A DNA stretch of 64,000 nucleotides from Coprococcus aceti (GCF_025567285.1 NZ_JAOQJT010000011.1:22736-86735); one strand, 5' to 3'; counted from the first letter of the stretch, positions 34,990 through 43,922 are shown. Notes: generated by a model from the sequence alone, not told the origin. A program made the numbers and translations.

Positions 34990-35187
34990 CGTCTCTTTTC
35001 TATCTATATTTAATATTTGCAGTCTGTCTCATGCAGTAGGTAGTTCCCTGATACAAACTGCAATCCAATTAAACAAGATAACACAAATTCTTTATTTTAC
35101 AATATGTATTCTTTTATAAACATTCTGTTAAATATCCTTGGCTGTTATTGCATTTTTTACCATAACAAATTATTATACTTACACAAC
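34990..35187. other. Spacer upstream of the toxin-antitoxin locus
   Basis: AT-rich, no open frame with a ribosome binding site and no strong hairpin seen. It should contain the leftward promoter of the DUF1275 gene; I did not find a convincing match. Confidence 0.5.
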
Positions 35188-35319
35188 TTGACAAATGCTG
35201 GTTCTATGCTATTCTATAGTCATATGGAGAGTCCTGCCAATTATATAAGTGGACATTCAGCAGAATAGCGTCACCTTTCAGGTGAACTATAAAAAGGACT
35301 ATGTACGCATAGTCCTTTT
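35188..35319 (+). ncRNA. Type III antitoxin RNA (ToxI/CptI-like) with its promoter and terminator
   Basis: The promoter is TTGACA (35188-35193), a 16-nt spacer and TATTCT (35210-35215), so transcription should start near 35222. A terminator, AAAAGGACTATG (35292-35303) / CATAGTCCTTTT (35308-35319), stands 20 nt before the toxin start. Promoter, short RNA, leaky terminator, toxin is the signature layout of type III systems, where RNA repeats bind and inhibit the toxin. Clear tandem repeats are not visible. The best match is a degenerate pair about 45 nt apart (ATATAAGTGGAC near 35243 and CTATAAAAAGGAC near 35287). A small TCACCT-tt-CAGGTGA hairpin lies at 35271-35285. Confidence 0.7.
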
Positions 35320-35339
35320 ACATTTTATAAGGAGGCATA

Positions 35340-35858
35340 TTGAAACACGAATTAAAATTATATTGGATAGATATGAAATATATCCGCAATCTACACGCCA
35401 AAGATGACAGAATATACAACTCAAGTCCACAACTAGCTAAACATACTCGACCATATATCGGAATTATAGTCACTTGTAATGGTCAAAAATATTGTATACC
35501 ATTAACATCCTTCAAACCAAAACACGAAAACATGTCTGATAGGATTGATTTTTCTCGAATTATTATAAATAGCAAAATCATCGCCGCTCTCAATTTCAGC
35601 AGAATGATTCCAGTTGAAACATCCCAATTATCAAGAATAGATACCAAAATAAGAAAGCACGATACCTCTGAAATTGCCAAAAGAAAGCAACTCTACAGGC
35701 AGGAGCTCCAATGGTGTAATGAAAATTACGACAAAATAGTCAACAAAGCCAACGTTCTTTACAACAAATACATGTCCGGCGAATATTTTAAACGAAGGCA
35801 TGATTGCTTAAACTTCGCAGAATTAGAAAAGATATGCAAGCACTATAATTCACAATAA
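35340..35858 (+). CDS. Type III toxin, ToxN/AbiQ/CptN family endoribonuclease
   Basis: 172 aa, starting at TTG (35340) with TAAGGAGG just upstream. The N-terminal pattern LKLYWIDMKYIRNL, then RPYIGIIVTCNGQKYCIPLTSFKPKH, RIDFSRIIINSKIIAALNFSRMIPV matches the ToxN/AbiQ family. These endoribonucleases are neutralised by a repeat RNA encoded directly upstream, and several give abortive-infection phage resistance. The C-terminal QELQWCNENYDKIVNKANVLYNKYM helix is also typical. The locus is compact and self-contained; the RNA lies at 35222-35319. A rare TTG start may keep toxin expression low. Confidence 0.88.
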   Translation: MKHELKLYWIDMKYIRNLHAKDDRIYNSSPQLAKHTRPYIGIIVTCNGQKYCIPLTSFKPKHENMSDRIDFSRIIINSKIIAALNFSRMIPVETSQLSRIDTKIRKHDTSEIAKRKQLYRQELQWCNENYDKIVNKANVLYNKYMSGEYFKRRHDCLNFAELEKICKHYNSQ

Positions 35859-35898
35859 AAACCGCCACAGTCGGAAACCCATCCGGCTGCAGCGGTTT
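35859..35898 (+). terminator. Hairpin after the toxin gene
   Basis: AAACCGC (35859-35865) pairs with GCGGTTT (35892-35898); inner CAG/CTG and CGG/CCG pairs extend the stem. The hairpin overlaps the toxin stop and lies just before the convergent alcohol dehydrogenase remnant, so it may serve either direction. Confidence 0.7.
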
Positions 35899-35918
35899 GC
35901 TATCCTTTATATTACAAT

Positions 35919-36457
35919 TTACATTGCCTTCTTATATATCTCAGCGATCTCCTCCTGTGTGAATACCACAGGGTTGTTAGCTATGCTGGCCGCCGAAACC
36001 TTCATGCAGTTCTCAGCCATCCAAGGAATATCCTTCTCCTCGATTCCTAGATCTGAAAGCTTGACATCCAGATCAAGATTCTTCAGAAGAGTTCTGATCT
36101 TCGATGCCAGATCATCCGCCGTGATACCACCAAATATTCTGGCGATCTTCGCAAACTTGAAGTGATCTCCCTTGTAGGATGCCTCGATGATAACCGGTGT
36201 CAGAGCTGCGAGATCTTTGATGTGTATGCCTCCATGCAGTGGCACAGTGCATCAAATCCAACTGCTGCAAGCACATGCTTTGGCATGGTCTTCATGCAGT
36301 CCGGATCCACGATGGATACCTTTGCCACGATGGCATTGCATCTGAGCGACTTCTTGTCGCCATTTTCCGGATTGGTGAGAACCGCAAATCCATTTCCCTC
36401 TGAACCTGTTCCACAGGTTGTAGGAATAAGCACAAGCGGAAGTGCCGTATCGCTGAC
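35919..36457 (-). pseudogene. Iron-containing alcohol dehydrogenase, truncated and internally deleted
   Basis: Two pieces of one dehydrogenase remain. The upstream piece has the NAD-loop and metal-site start (LIPTTCGTGSEGNGFAV, AAVGFDALCHCMEAYTSK). The downstream piece in another frame is the C-terminus (DLAALTPVIIEASYKGD to FTQEEIAEIYKKAM). They join near 36208 with loss of about 60-80 residues, including the later iron-ligand histidines. The N-terminal Rossmann region is missing; sequence identity stops near 36457, where the opposite-strand PucR remnant begins. It cannot be functional. Confidence 0.85.
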
Positions 36458-36463
36458 CCAAGC

Positions 36464-37268
36464 GAAAATACAACCTCAACCTGATATCCGGCGGAAAGGG
36501 AATGGAGAACATCGTAAGCTGGGTATACATATCAGAGGATATATCCACATCCACATTCTTGAACGGAGGGGAACCTGCGGACTTATTCTGAATACCGGCA
36601 GATATATATTTGAGGAGGACATAACCGATGAGATCGTCAGGCTGTGTCACCTATATTCGTTCCCGCTGTTCACCATGCCATGGGACACAAGGATATTTGA
36701 TATAACCCACGACTACTACAACAGGATATTTGAAGACTCCAGGGATGATGGCAACATGACCGCAGCATTCCAGAATATTCTCATGGGGAATTCTCTGACC
36801 GACGAGCAGACTGACACACTAAGAGGCTCCGGATTCAACAATGGCTGCTACAACGTTCTGTCCATCGATACAGAAGCAACAGATGATTTCATGTATATCC
36901 TGCAGAAGGTCTGCAACAATACAGATCTTGTCTTTCATGCATTTGTATATGATGGCAGTCCGACAGTTATCCTGAGATGCCCTTCCTCCGGATCCATCGC
37001 AGACAAATGTAGTGACATCGCAGAGCAGCTCGGTGGTGTCATAGAGTACGACAAAACCCATCACTCAGCTCTGACGGACACTCTGTACGAATATCTTAAG
37101 TGCAGCGGCAGTGTTCAGCACATCTCTGAGAAAATGTTCTGCCACAGGAATACGATAAATTACAGGCTCCGGATAATAAAAGAAGAGCTGGAATATGATC
37201 TCTCCAATGCGGAGGTCAGATTCCAGCTCATGGCTGCATATAAGCTCAGAGAGATACGAAAAGTATAA
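36464..37268 (+). pseudogene. PucR-family transcriptional regulator, 5'-truncated and frameshifted
   Basis: The remnant starts abruptly at KYNLNLISGGKGMENIVSWVYISED, the PucR N-terminal domain, in one frame. That frame stops near 36567; the coding continues in a second frame with GLILNTGRYIFEEDITDEIVRL and runs to the C-terminal PucR HTH (HISEKMFCHRNTINYRLRIIKEEL). No start codon or ribosome binding site remains at the true 5' end. It probably once regulated a neighbouring gene such as the dehydrogenase lost at the same junction. Confidence 0.82.
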
Positions 37269-37287
37269 CTCTCTCCAATTATATCCA

Positions 37288-37980
37288 TTACATAAAATGT
37301 GCATACACCGACGCGAGTATGACCGTGAGTATTCCTGTAACTGCAATCGACAGACTACTCATGGCTCCTTCAACCTCGCCGATCTCCATAGCCTTGGCAG
37401 TTCCGATGGCATGGGCTGATGATCCCAGGGCAAGTCCCTTTGATATAGGTTCTTTGATACGGAATATCTTGAACACGATCTCTCCGATTATATTGCCGAT
37501 CACTCCGGTCACAACTATGACTGCAACCGTGATGGTCACATATCCGCCAAGCTCTTCCGAAACACCCATTCCGATAGCTGTGGTTATGGACTTCGGAAGA
37601 AGTGTCACATAATCTTTATGGGAAAGTCCCATGACCTTGCACAACACAAGGACTGTAGTCAGACTCGTTATAACTCCGGCAACTATACCGCCGAGCACAG
37701 CCTTATAATTGTGCTTTAAAAGCTCCCACTGCTCATAGAGTGGGATTGCAAGACACACTGTAGCCGGTGTGAGGAACCAGCTCAGATACTTTGCGCCTTC
37801 ATTGTACACATCGTAATCCACATCAGCCACAACCAGAACCACTATAGTCACTATGATGGACACCAGCAGTGGATTAAGTATAGCTATCTTAAGTTTCTTT
37901 TTAAGTACACTTCCAAACATATATGCCAGAAGGCTTATAGTCACCCCTGCAAATATGGACGATTCAAACATATCACTCAT
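37288..37980 (-). CDS. lrgB: LrgB-family membrane protein (CidB/LrgB)
   Basis: 230 aa with six or seven hydrophobic segments and the family block YVTLLPKSITTAIGMGVSEELGG and GLALGSSAHAIGTAKAMEIGEVEGAMSSL. LrgAB-type proteins are linked to control of autolysis and, in some bacteria, to pyruvate or organic-acid movement across the membrane. The gene overlaps lrgA by 8 nt and is cotranscribed. Confidence 0.93.
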   Translation of the reverse strand: MSDMFESSIFAGVTISLLAYMFGSVLKKKLKIAILNPLLVSIIVTIVVLVVADVDYDVYNEGAKYLSWFLTPATVCLAIPLYEQWELLKHNYKAVLGGIVAGVITSLTTVLVLCKVMGLSHKDYVTLLPKSITTAIGMGVSEELGGYVTITVAVIVVTGVIGNIIGEIVFKIFRIKEPISKGLALGSSAHAIGTAKAMEIGEVEGAMSSLSIAVTGILTVILASVYAHFM

Positions 37981-38341
37981 TTTCAGTCTCCTTCTTCCTG
38001 TCTCTCCTTATTATAAGCTGTGATACCCAGCCTGAAGCAAGCATGACCGTTATGATAACGACCACCGTTATAACGCTGACTGGCACAAGCACAGGCTTAA
38101 GCGTTCCCCACGACGACATAAGGCCCACACCGGCTGGTATGAACATAACCGGCATGATCTCTATGAGAAACTTGCCCACACTCTTCACATCGTCCAGCTT
38201 GAGGATCTTGGTCTGTAGGCAGATAAACATGATAACCATACCATATATACTCGCCGGAATCGGTAGTGGAACTATGTACTTAAGTATCTCACCGATAAAG
38301 GATATGGCGAGGATTATAAGAAACTGCTTCAAATATTTCAT
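37973..38341 (-). CDS. lrgA: LrgA/CidA-family holin-like membrane protein
   Basis: 122 aa with four transmembrane segments (FLIILAISFIGEILKYIVPLPIP, IYGMVIMFICLQTKIL, FLIEIMPVMFIPAGVGLMSSWG, VPVSVITVVVIITVMLASGWV). The IPASIYGMVIMF and FIPAGVGLM motifs are those of the family. It is first gene of the lrgAB pair. No LytTR regulator is adjacent. Confidence 0.92.
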   Translation of the reverse strand: MKYLKQFLIILAISFIGEILKYIVPLPIPASIYGMVIMFICLQTKILKLDDVKSVGKFLIEIMPVMFIPAGVGLMSSWGTLKPVLVPVSVITVVVIITVMLASGWVSQLIIRRDRKKETENE

Positions 38342-38655
38342 CTTTTTTGTCTTCCTTCTATATATTTATCATGCACATATGGAGCAACAATTCATAACTT
38401 TGGTATACATGCCTGTATACAGCCTCCGCATGTCGGGCCTTTTTCACAAAAAAGGAGGTTCGATACACAGATATAATTACTCTGTATATTCAAACCACCC
38501 TTTAACCCTTTGATTATTATATTCTCACTCTGATTTTATTCAATAGAATATTCTGCTTTTTCTAATTTTTGATAAATATAACAAATTTTTTAATTCAATC
38601 TGAAAATATTTCGTAAATATTTCTATTGACTATTATTTTTTGCAGGAATCTCATC
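38342..38655. other. Intergenic region upstream of lrgA
   Basis: 314 bp without a credible gene. It contains GTATACAGCCTCC and GTATAC repeats near 38400-38425, a CCTTTTTCACAAAAAAGG-like dyad near 38440-38457, and a very AT-rich stretch 38510-38640. It must hold the lrgAB promoter and the end of the DUF47 transcript; neither is sharply defined. Confidence 0.5.
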
Positions 38656-39276
38656 CTATGAATTTTTCATGATCACTGTGTTCACAATATCCGCCGCATG
38701 CTCGCACACATCCATACAGTTCTCTATGCAGGCATATATGTTTTTCCACACGACCACAGTCCTAAGGTCACTCTCACCGTACAGTCTGTGCATATTCTCC
38801 ACATACAATCTGTCTCCCTGCTCCTCAAGATCATTTACCCTGATTATGCTCTGCCCAATGGTCTTTGAACTTTTGAATCTCTTCAATTCTCCGATCACAT
38901 CCTGCAGTGCCTTGATGCACTCGAGGAGCAGTTCTACCATCTGGGGTACATCCTCTCTGATAGTATCCACATTGCACATATAAATCTGTAGGAACACATC
39001 CTCAACAGCATCGGTAATATCATCCAGATAGTTAGACAGGGCAACCAGATCCTCCCGTTCAATCGGTGTTATGAACGCCTGACTGAGCACAGTCATCATC
39101 TTATGTTTCTTGCCATCGGCCTTCTGCTCAAGCTCATGCATACGATCAAGATTTTCCTTGATGGTGTCCACCGAAAAATCCACGACTACGTTCTTCAGAA
39201 ACTCCGCAGCCTGATACGAGATCTCCACACATGTATTCAGATTTTTAAAATAAAACTCGTCCTTTTTCTTCTTCAT
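38656..39276 (-). CDS. DUF47/PhoU-like phosphate transport regulator
   Basis: 206 aa from the ATG at 39276 (AAGGAG upstream). The all-helical DUF47 (TIGR00153) proteins resemble PhoU and accompany PiT transporters. Seen: KNVVVDFSVDTIKENLDRMHELEQKADGKKHKMM, FITPIEREDLVALSNYLDDITDAVED, and DLEEQGDRLYVENMHRLYG with acidic metal-binding-type motifs. It is last gene of the ATPase-pit-DUF47 operon and is separated from pit by the long structured element at 39306-39517. Confidence 0.92.
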   Translation of the reverse strand: MKKKKDEFYFKNLNTCVEISYQAAEFLKNVVVDFSVDTIKENLDRMHELEQKADGKKHKMMTVLSQAFITPIEREDLVALSNYLDDITDAVEDVFLQIYMCNVDTIREDVPQMVELLLECIKALQDVIGELKRFKSSKTIGQSIIRVNDLEEQGDRLYVENMHRLYGESDLRTVVVWKNIYACIENCMDVCEHAADIVNTVIMKNS

Positions 39277-39305
39277 AGTTTTTCTCCTTATAATAAAAAC
39301 TCTGT

Positions 39306-39517
39306 GTTTGTAGGTGGTTGAAAAACTCATACGCTGCAATCGTGTAAGTGATTTTTGCATTACCAAATCAGGGGAATACGCAGCCGCCGGTCCTTAGGTG
39401 GAGCCTCAAGCGGCACCTTAGTACCGCTGCAGGCTAAGTTAAGTGGGAACGACCCCTGATTGGTATGTCAAAATATCACTTGCACTTCTCAGCCTGCATT
39501 TTCAACCACCTACAAAC
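39306..39517 (-). other. Long structured intercistronic RNA element, copy 1 (pit/DUF47 gap)
   Basis: A 19-bp perfect outer stem GTTTGTAGGTGGTTGAAAA (39306-39324) / (39499-39517) begins at the pit stop codon. A second paired region (39343-39377 with 39452-39486) encloses a core (about 39361-39465) that is roughly 80% identical to copy 2 at 43995-44135. On the minus strand the core shows two hairpins whose loops both contain CUAAGG. The outer stems of the two copies differ in sequence but pair, so structure is conserved. Class unknown to me. Confidence 0.75.
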
Positions 39518-40578
39518 TACCCCAGCCACACGATCAGCAGCTTTGCCATGCCATATCCTATGACACCGCAGCCAGGGAATGTGAGCACCCAGGCGAGCAC
39601 CATATCACGCACCACCTTGAGGTTGATCGCAGATGCCCTCTTCTCAGCACCCACGCCCATGATGGCTGTCGTCTTCACATGGGTGGTGCTGACCGGGATT
39701 CCACATACCGTCGAGAGCAGGATACAGAGTGCCGCCGACAGATCAGCCGCAAATCCCTGATATTTCTCAAGCTTTACCATATCCATTCCAACAGACTTGA
39801 TGATCTTCTTTCCTCCAATTGATGTTCCAAGTCCCATGACAACCGAGCAAAGTATCATCATCCATATTGGTATCATTACATTTTCTGCACTGCTCTGTCC
39901 ATTTACGAGAAACAGCCCAAGCAGGAGAACTCCCAGGAACTTCTGACCGTCCTGGGCTCCGTGCATGAATGCCACCGCCGCCGAGCCGGCCACCTGTGCT
40001 TTTGAGAAGAAAGCATTTGTCTTTCTTCTGTCAAAGCGGTAACAGATAACCGCGAGCAGCTTGCACACCACAAATCCGACTGCGAATCCGAGAACGGTTG
40101 ACAGCACAAGACCATATATTACTTTTATCCACTCTGAAGGATTTACACCGTCCAGTCCTCCCTGAAGTGCTATGGCTGCGCCCGTAAGTCCGGCTATCAG
40201 TGCATGGCTCTCACTTGTTGGTATGCCAAATGCCCATGCACCGATTGCCCATATTACGATCGCCGTCATTGCCGCACACAGAGCGATCATAGCTGAGTCT
40301 GTGTCACCGCCGAAATTCACCATGTTCTTGATAGTCATGGCTACCTTTGAATTGACAAGCGACATGATAAGCACCCCAAGGAAATTGCAGGCAGCCGCCA
40401 TAATTATCGCCTTATCCACATCTATACATCTGGTAGACACACACGTCGCTATGGCATTTGGTGCATCCGTCCATCCATTTACCAGAATTACTCCAAGTGT
40501 CAGCAGGACGGCGATCAAAAGCGCCGGATGGCTCACAACCTGCTCTGCAAAATATGAAAATGTAATATTCTCCAGCAT
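39517..40578 (-). CDS. pit: PiT-family inorganic phosphate transporter
   Basis: 353 aa, about ten transmembrane segments. The duplicated PiT signature is visible: VNGWTDAPNAIATCVSTRC in the N-terminal half and FMHGAQDGQKFLGVLLL in the C-terminal half, plus ISTTHVKTTAIMGVG-type sequence (here VSTTHVKTTAIMGVG). It imports phosphate, in known members as a neutral metal-phosphate complex with protons. Its start lies 2 nt after the ATPase stop, and its ribosome binding site lies inside the ATPase end. Confidence 0.96.
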   Translation of the reverse strand: MLENITFSYFAEQVVSHPALLIAVLLTLGVILVNGWTDAPNAIATCVSTRCIDVDKAIIMAAACNFLGVLIMSLVNSKVAMTIKNMVNFGGDTDSAMIALCAAMTAIVIWAIGAWAFGIPTSESHALIAGLTGAAIALQGGLDGVNPSEWIKVIYGLVLSTVLGFAVGFVVCKLLAVICYRFDRRKTNAFFSKAQVAGSAAVAFMHGAQDGQKFLGVLLLGLFLVNGQSSAENVMIPIWMMILCSVVMGLGTSIGGKKIIKSVGMDMVKLEKYQGFAADLSAALCILLSTVCGIPVSTTHVKTTAIMGVGAEKRASAINLKVVRDMVLAWVLTFPGCGVIGYGMAKLLIVWLG

Positions 40579-40580
40579 GT

Positions 40581-43247
40581 CTATCTCCTATTATCCTGTA
40601 TGGCCTTAATGATCTGTATTATCGCAGTTGGTGCAAATGCAAGTCCCGCTATCTTCAGCACATCCGCTGCTCCAAGACTTACCACGCTGAACAGACTGTG
40701 AAGTCCCGGTATGAACAGGACCGCAGCCAGAAATGCCACTCCGGCTAAAAATGCATATACGCTGTATTTATTTGATCTAAATCCAAGCTTAAACATCGAC
40801 TCCTCACTTCTGCAGTTAAAACCGTGGAACAGTCTGGCAAGTGTCAGTGTTGCAAATGCCATGGTAGTGGCTTTTGCCGGACTCACCGGCAGGCCAAGAT
40901 GGAATGCTGTCATGGTCGCTATAGCGATGAGAAGGCCCTCCGAGAGCATCTTTGCCATAAAGTCAGATGTCAGTATTCCCTTCTTAGGATCCCTCGGTTT
41001 TTCTGAGAGCAGCGATGGATCAGCCGGCTCCATTCCTATCGCGAGCGCAGGAAGAGAATCTGTGAGCAGGTTGATGAATAACAGATGTACAGGTGCAAAC
41101 GGAACAGGCAGGGCAGCTATCGAGGTATAAAGCACCGCCAGTATTCCAGCTGTGTTTCCTGACAGCAGGAACAGTATCGCATTCTTTATGTTCCTGTATA
41201 CATTTCGTCCATTTGACACCGCCTTGATGATGGTTGCAAAGTTGTCATCTGACAGTATCATAGCCGCCGCGTCCTTGGACACCTCCGTGCCGGTTATTCC
41301 CATGGCAACACCTATGTCTGCTTTCTTGAGTGCAGGGGCATCATTGACACCATCGCCTGTCATGGCTACTATATTGCCGTTCTTCTGCCATGCATCGACT
41401 ATCCTTATCTTATTCTCCGGTGACACCCTGGCATATACAGATATCTTTGTTATGTCACGTGCAAGCTCCTCATCAGACAGAGCGTCAAGCTCCTCTCCCG
41501 TGAGTGCCATGTCCCCATCTTCGTATATTCCGATCTGCTTCGCTATGGCAACCGCTGTGATCTTGTGGTCTCCAGTTATCATGACCGGCTTTATGCCCGC
41601 ACGCCTTGCATCGGCAACCGCTGCCATAGACTCCGGGCGTGGCGGATCCACCATGGACACAAGTCCAAGGAATGTAAATCCATACTCAGTATCAACTCCC
41701 AGTACCTCATCACTTTCCTTATATGCAAATGACAGTACACGGAGGCCATTCTCTGAGAATGCCTTGTTCTGAGCCTTGATCTTCGCTTTTTCTTCATCTG
41801 TCATAGGCTTTACGCCATCGCTGTATCTCACGCTTACGCATCTGTCAAGCAGCACATCAACAGCACCCTTGGTGAGTATGGTCGGAACCCCATGAAGCAG
41901 ATACTTTGTACTCATAAGCTTTCTGTCCGAGTCGAACGGAACCTCCTCCATTCTGTCCATGCAGTCCCTGAGTACATCCTCCTTCAGACTCCATTTTACA
42001 GCCTCCGCAGGAACAGAGGTACCTTTACCCTCCGTCTCCATGCCTGGCATCATGTGGACCTGGCGGAACATCTCAAGCAATGCATATTCCGTCGGATCTC
42101 CTATTCCTTTTCCATCCACTATGCTGGAATCATTGGTGAGAACCGCATCATATAGCAGATATCTGTGGAGCTGGTTATGGGAATCAAGCTCCTCCGGCTT
42201 GTAAAGTTTTCCATCCAGATATATCTCCTGCACGGTCATCTTGTTCTGTGTAAGTGTTCCGGTCTTGTCTGAGCAGATGACTGACACGCATCCAAGGCTT
42301 TCAACCGCCTTGAGGTTCTTGATGATCGCATTCTCCTTCGCCATCTTCTGGGTGCCAAATGCCTGCACGATGGTAACTATCGAACCAAGAGCCTCAGGTA
42401 TTGCTGCAACTGCAAGAGCGACTGCGAACATCATGGAATCAAGCACCGCCATCTTTCTGTATATACAGAGGACAAATACCAGCGCGCACACGATCATGAT
42501 GAATGCCGCAAGCCTTGCACTGAACTTGTCAAGGCTCTCCTGAAGCGGAGTCTTTCTCTCCTTTGCCGCATTCATAAGTCCTGCAATCTTGCCGAGCTCC
42601 GTATCCATTCCTGTTCCGGTCACAAGCACCTCTGCTCGTCCGTATGTAACAAGACTTCCTGAATACACCATATTTGTCCTGTCTGCAAGAGGCACGGAAC
42701 CTTCTATTATTGCATCATTCTTTTCCACATTTGTAGATTCTCCGGTGAGTGAACTCTCATTTACCTGGAGTGAGAAGTTCCTGAGTATCCTTCCATCGGC
42801 AACTATCATATCGCCCGCCTCGAGCAGCACGATATCACCCGGAACTATCTCGCGGGACGGAAGCTCCTGCTTCACACCATCTCTCATAACTTTTGCATTT
42901 GGGGATGAAAGCTGTTTCAAACTGTCAAGCGAACGCTCGGCTTTCACATGCTGCACCGTTCCAAGCACAGCATTCATGACGAGTACCGCCAAGATTACTA
43001 TGGTACTCTCGATATTGTCAGAAAACATAGAAATGACCGCTGCTATGATCAGTATGATCACCAGCAGGTCACAAAACTGGCTGAGGAACACCTGTAATGT
43101 GCTCTTTCTCTTGCCTTCCTGGAGAACATTTTCTCCCTTTTCACTGCGGATCTCCTCTGCCCGCTCCGTCGACAGTCCGCGGCTGTCTGTCTTGAATTCT
43201 TTTAGTAATTCATCACCGGAACAGTTCCAAAAATTTTTCTCTGTCAT
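40581..43247 (-). CDS. P-type (P2/calcium-type) cation-transporting ATPase
   Basis: 888 aa from the ATG at 43247 (AAGGAG upstream); the longer open frame runs back through the leader. It has the phosphorylation site CSDKTGTLTQNKMTV, the TGES actuator motif (SSLTGESTNVEKND), the hinge MTGDGVNDAPALKKADIG and the N-terminal cation ATPase domain. The M4 motif is AAIPEALGSIVTI, a PEAL variant of the PEGL of calcium pumps, so Ca2+ or Mn2+ export is plausible but unproven. It is cotranscribed with pit behind a terminator-containing leader. Confidence 0.92.
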   Translation of the reverse strand: MTEKNFWNCSGDELLKEFKTDSRGLSTERAEEIRSEKGENVLQEGKRKSTLQVFLSQFCDLLVIILIIAAVISMFSDNIESTIVILAVLVMNAVLGTVQHVKAERSLDSLKQLSSPNAKVMRDGVKQELPSREIVPGDIVLLEAGDMIVADGRILRNFSLQVNESSLTGESTNVEKNDAIIEGSVPLADRTNMVYSGSLVTYGRAEVLVTGTGMDTELGKIAGLMNAAKERKTPLQESLDKFSARLAAFIMIVCALVFVLCIYRKMAVLDSMMFAVALAVAAIPEALGSIVTIVQAFGTQKMAKENAIIKNLKAVESLGCVSVICSDKTGTLTQNKMTVQEIYLDGKLYKPEELDSHNQLHRYLLYDAVLTNDSSIVDGKGIGDPTEYALLEMFRQVHMMPGMETEGKGTSVPAEAVKWSLKEDVLRDCMDRMEEVPFDSDRKLMSTKYLLHGVPTILTKGAVDVLLDRCVSVRYSDGVKPMTDEEKAKIKAQNKAFSENGLRVLSFAYKESDEVLGVDTEYGFTFLGLVSMVDPPRPESMAAVADARRAGIKPVMITGDHKITAVAIAKQIGIYEDGDMALTGEELDALSDEELARDITKISVYARVSPENKIRIVDAWQKNGNIVAMTGDGVNDAPALKKADIGVAMGITGTEVSKDAAAMILSDDNFATIIKAVSNGRNVYRNIKNAILFLLSGNTAGILAVLYTSIAALPVPFAPVHLLFINLLTDSLPALAIGMEPADPSLLSEKPRDPKKGILTSDFMAKMLSEGLLIAIATMTAFHLGLPVSPAKATTMAFATLTLARLFHGFNCRSEESMFKLGFRSNKYSVYAFLAGVAFLAAVLFIPGLHSLFSVVSLGAADVLKIAGLAFAPTAIIQIIKAIQDNRR

Positions 43248-43534
43248 ACACACCAGACTCCTTTTCTTCTTAATCTCTGTAAACAGGTTGTGTGTGTCAT
43301 GCAAAGAAAAAGGAACGAGACCTTCATTGCATGATAAACACACAATAAAAGTCTCGTTCCTTTCAATTTCTATATACACTACTATATATACTCCGAAAGC
43401 GTGCGTCCCGGTTCCCTGCACAGGTATGTCCCAGCCAGAAAACGTGATGACGAGATCGCACAACATCTTATAACCGATGTGAACTACTCCCTGATATTTC
43501 CGACATAATAACACGGGAACCCTGTGATTGTCAA
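43248..43534 (-). promoter_or_regulatory. Promoter and terminator-containing leader of the ATPase-pit-DUF47 operon
   Basis: Minus strand: promoter TTGACA (43529-43534), 18-nt spacer, TATTAT (43505-43510). The leader of about 250 nt has several stems (ACATC/GATGT near 43460-43480, GUGCG/CGCAC) and then a strong terminator: AAAGGAACGAGAC (43309-43321) / GTCTCGTTCCTTT (43351-43363), followed by TTTTTCTTTG, about 60 nt before the gene. This is transcription attenuation, possibly a metal riboswitch; it resembles yybP-ykoY only in GGGAGTAG (43484-43491) and CGTCATCACG, and the closing stem is missing. Confidence 0.7.
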
Positions 43535-43574
43535 AGGATTCCCGGCTAGTATTTGGTAAAGAAATTATAAACTT

Positions 43575-43922
43575 TTAATTCAGAGCATCATAGCCGCTCT
43601 CCTTTGTACGGATCTTAGTTGCAGTGCGGATCTCGTAGCTGAATATCTTGCCGTCTCCAACCTCGCCTGTATATGCCGCCTTCTGGATAGCCTCGATGGT
43701 CTTCTTCTCCCATTCCTCAGATGACACAACTATCTCAAACTTGATCTTTGGCTGCATCACCACATCTACCTCCGTACCACGGACAAGTTTCTTATATCCT
43801 CTCTGTGCCCCGCATCCCATAACCTGAGACACTGTAATTCCATTTACATCTATAGCGTTCAGTGCTTCCTTGACGTCCTCAAAGACCTCCTCGCGCACGA
43901 TAGCCTCAACCTTTATCATCAT
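43575..43922 (-). CDS. glnK: P-II family nitrogen regulator, GlnK-like, partner of AmtB
   Basis: 115 aa (a second ATG follows at 43919). P-II proteins sense 2-oxoglutarate and ATP/ADP and plug AmtB. The core is clear: GITVSQVMGCGAQRGYKKLVRGTEVDV, PKIKFEIVV and TGEVGDGKIFSYEIRTATKIRT. The T-loop has Val where the uridylylated Tyr51 of enterobacterial P-II stands (LVRG instead of LYRG), so it is not controlled by that modification. It lies downstream of amtB, separated by structured element copy 2. Confidence 0.95.
   Translation of the reverse strand: MMIKVEAIVREEVFEDVKEALNAIDVNGITVSQVMGCGAQRGYKKLVRGTEVDVVMQPKIKFEIVVSSEEWEKKTIEAIQKAAYTGEVGDGKIFSYEIRTATKIRTKESGYDALN

Noticed and set aside
39361..39465. 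Resemblance of the structured element to 5S rRNA (AGTTAAG segment)
   Set aside because: Only a short match; the helices and length of 5S rRNA are absent.
43372..43498. yybP-ykoY (manganese) riboswitch upstream of the P-type ATPase
   Set aside because: GGGAGTAG and CGTCATCACG fit, and the gene context fits, but the closing P1 stem and the CAAGACC-like 3' motif are missing. Kept only as an unassigned attenuated leader.
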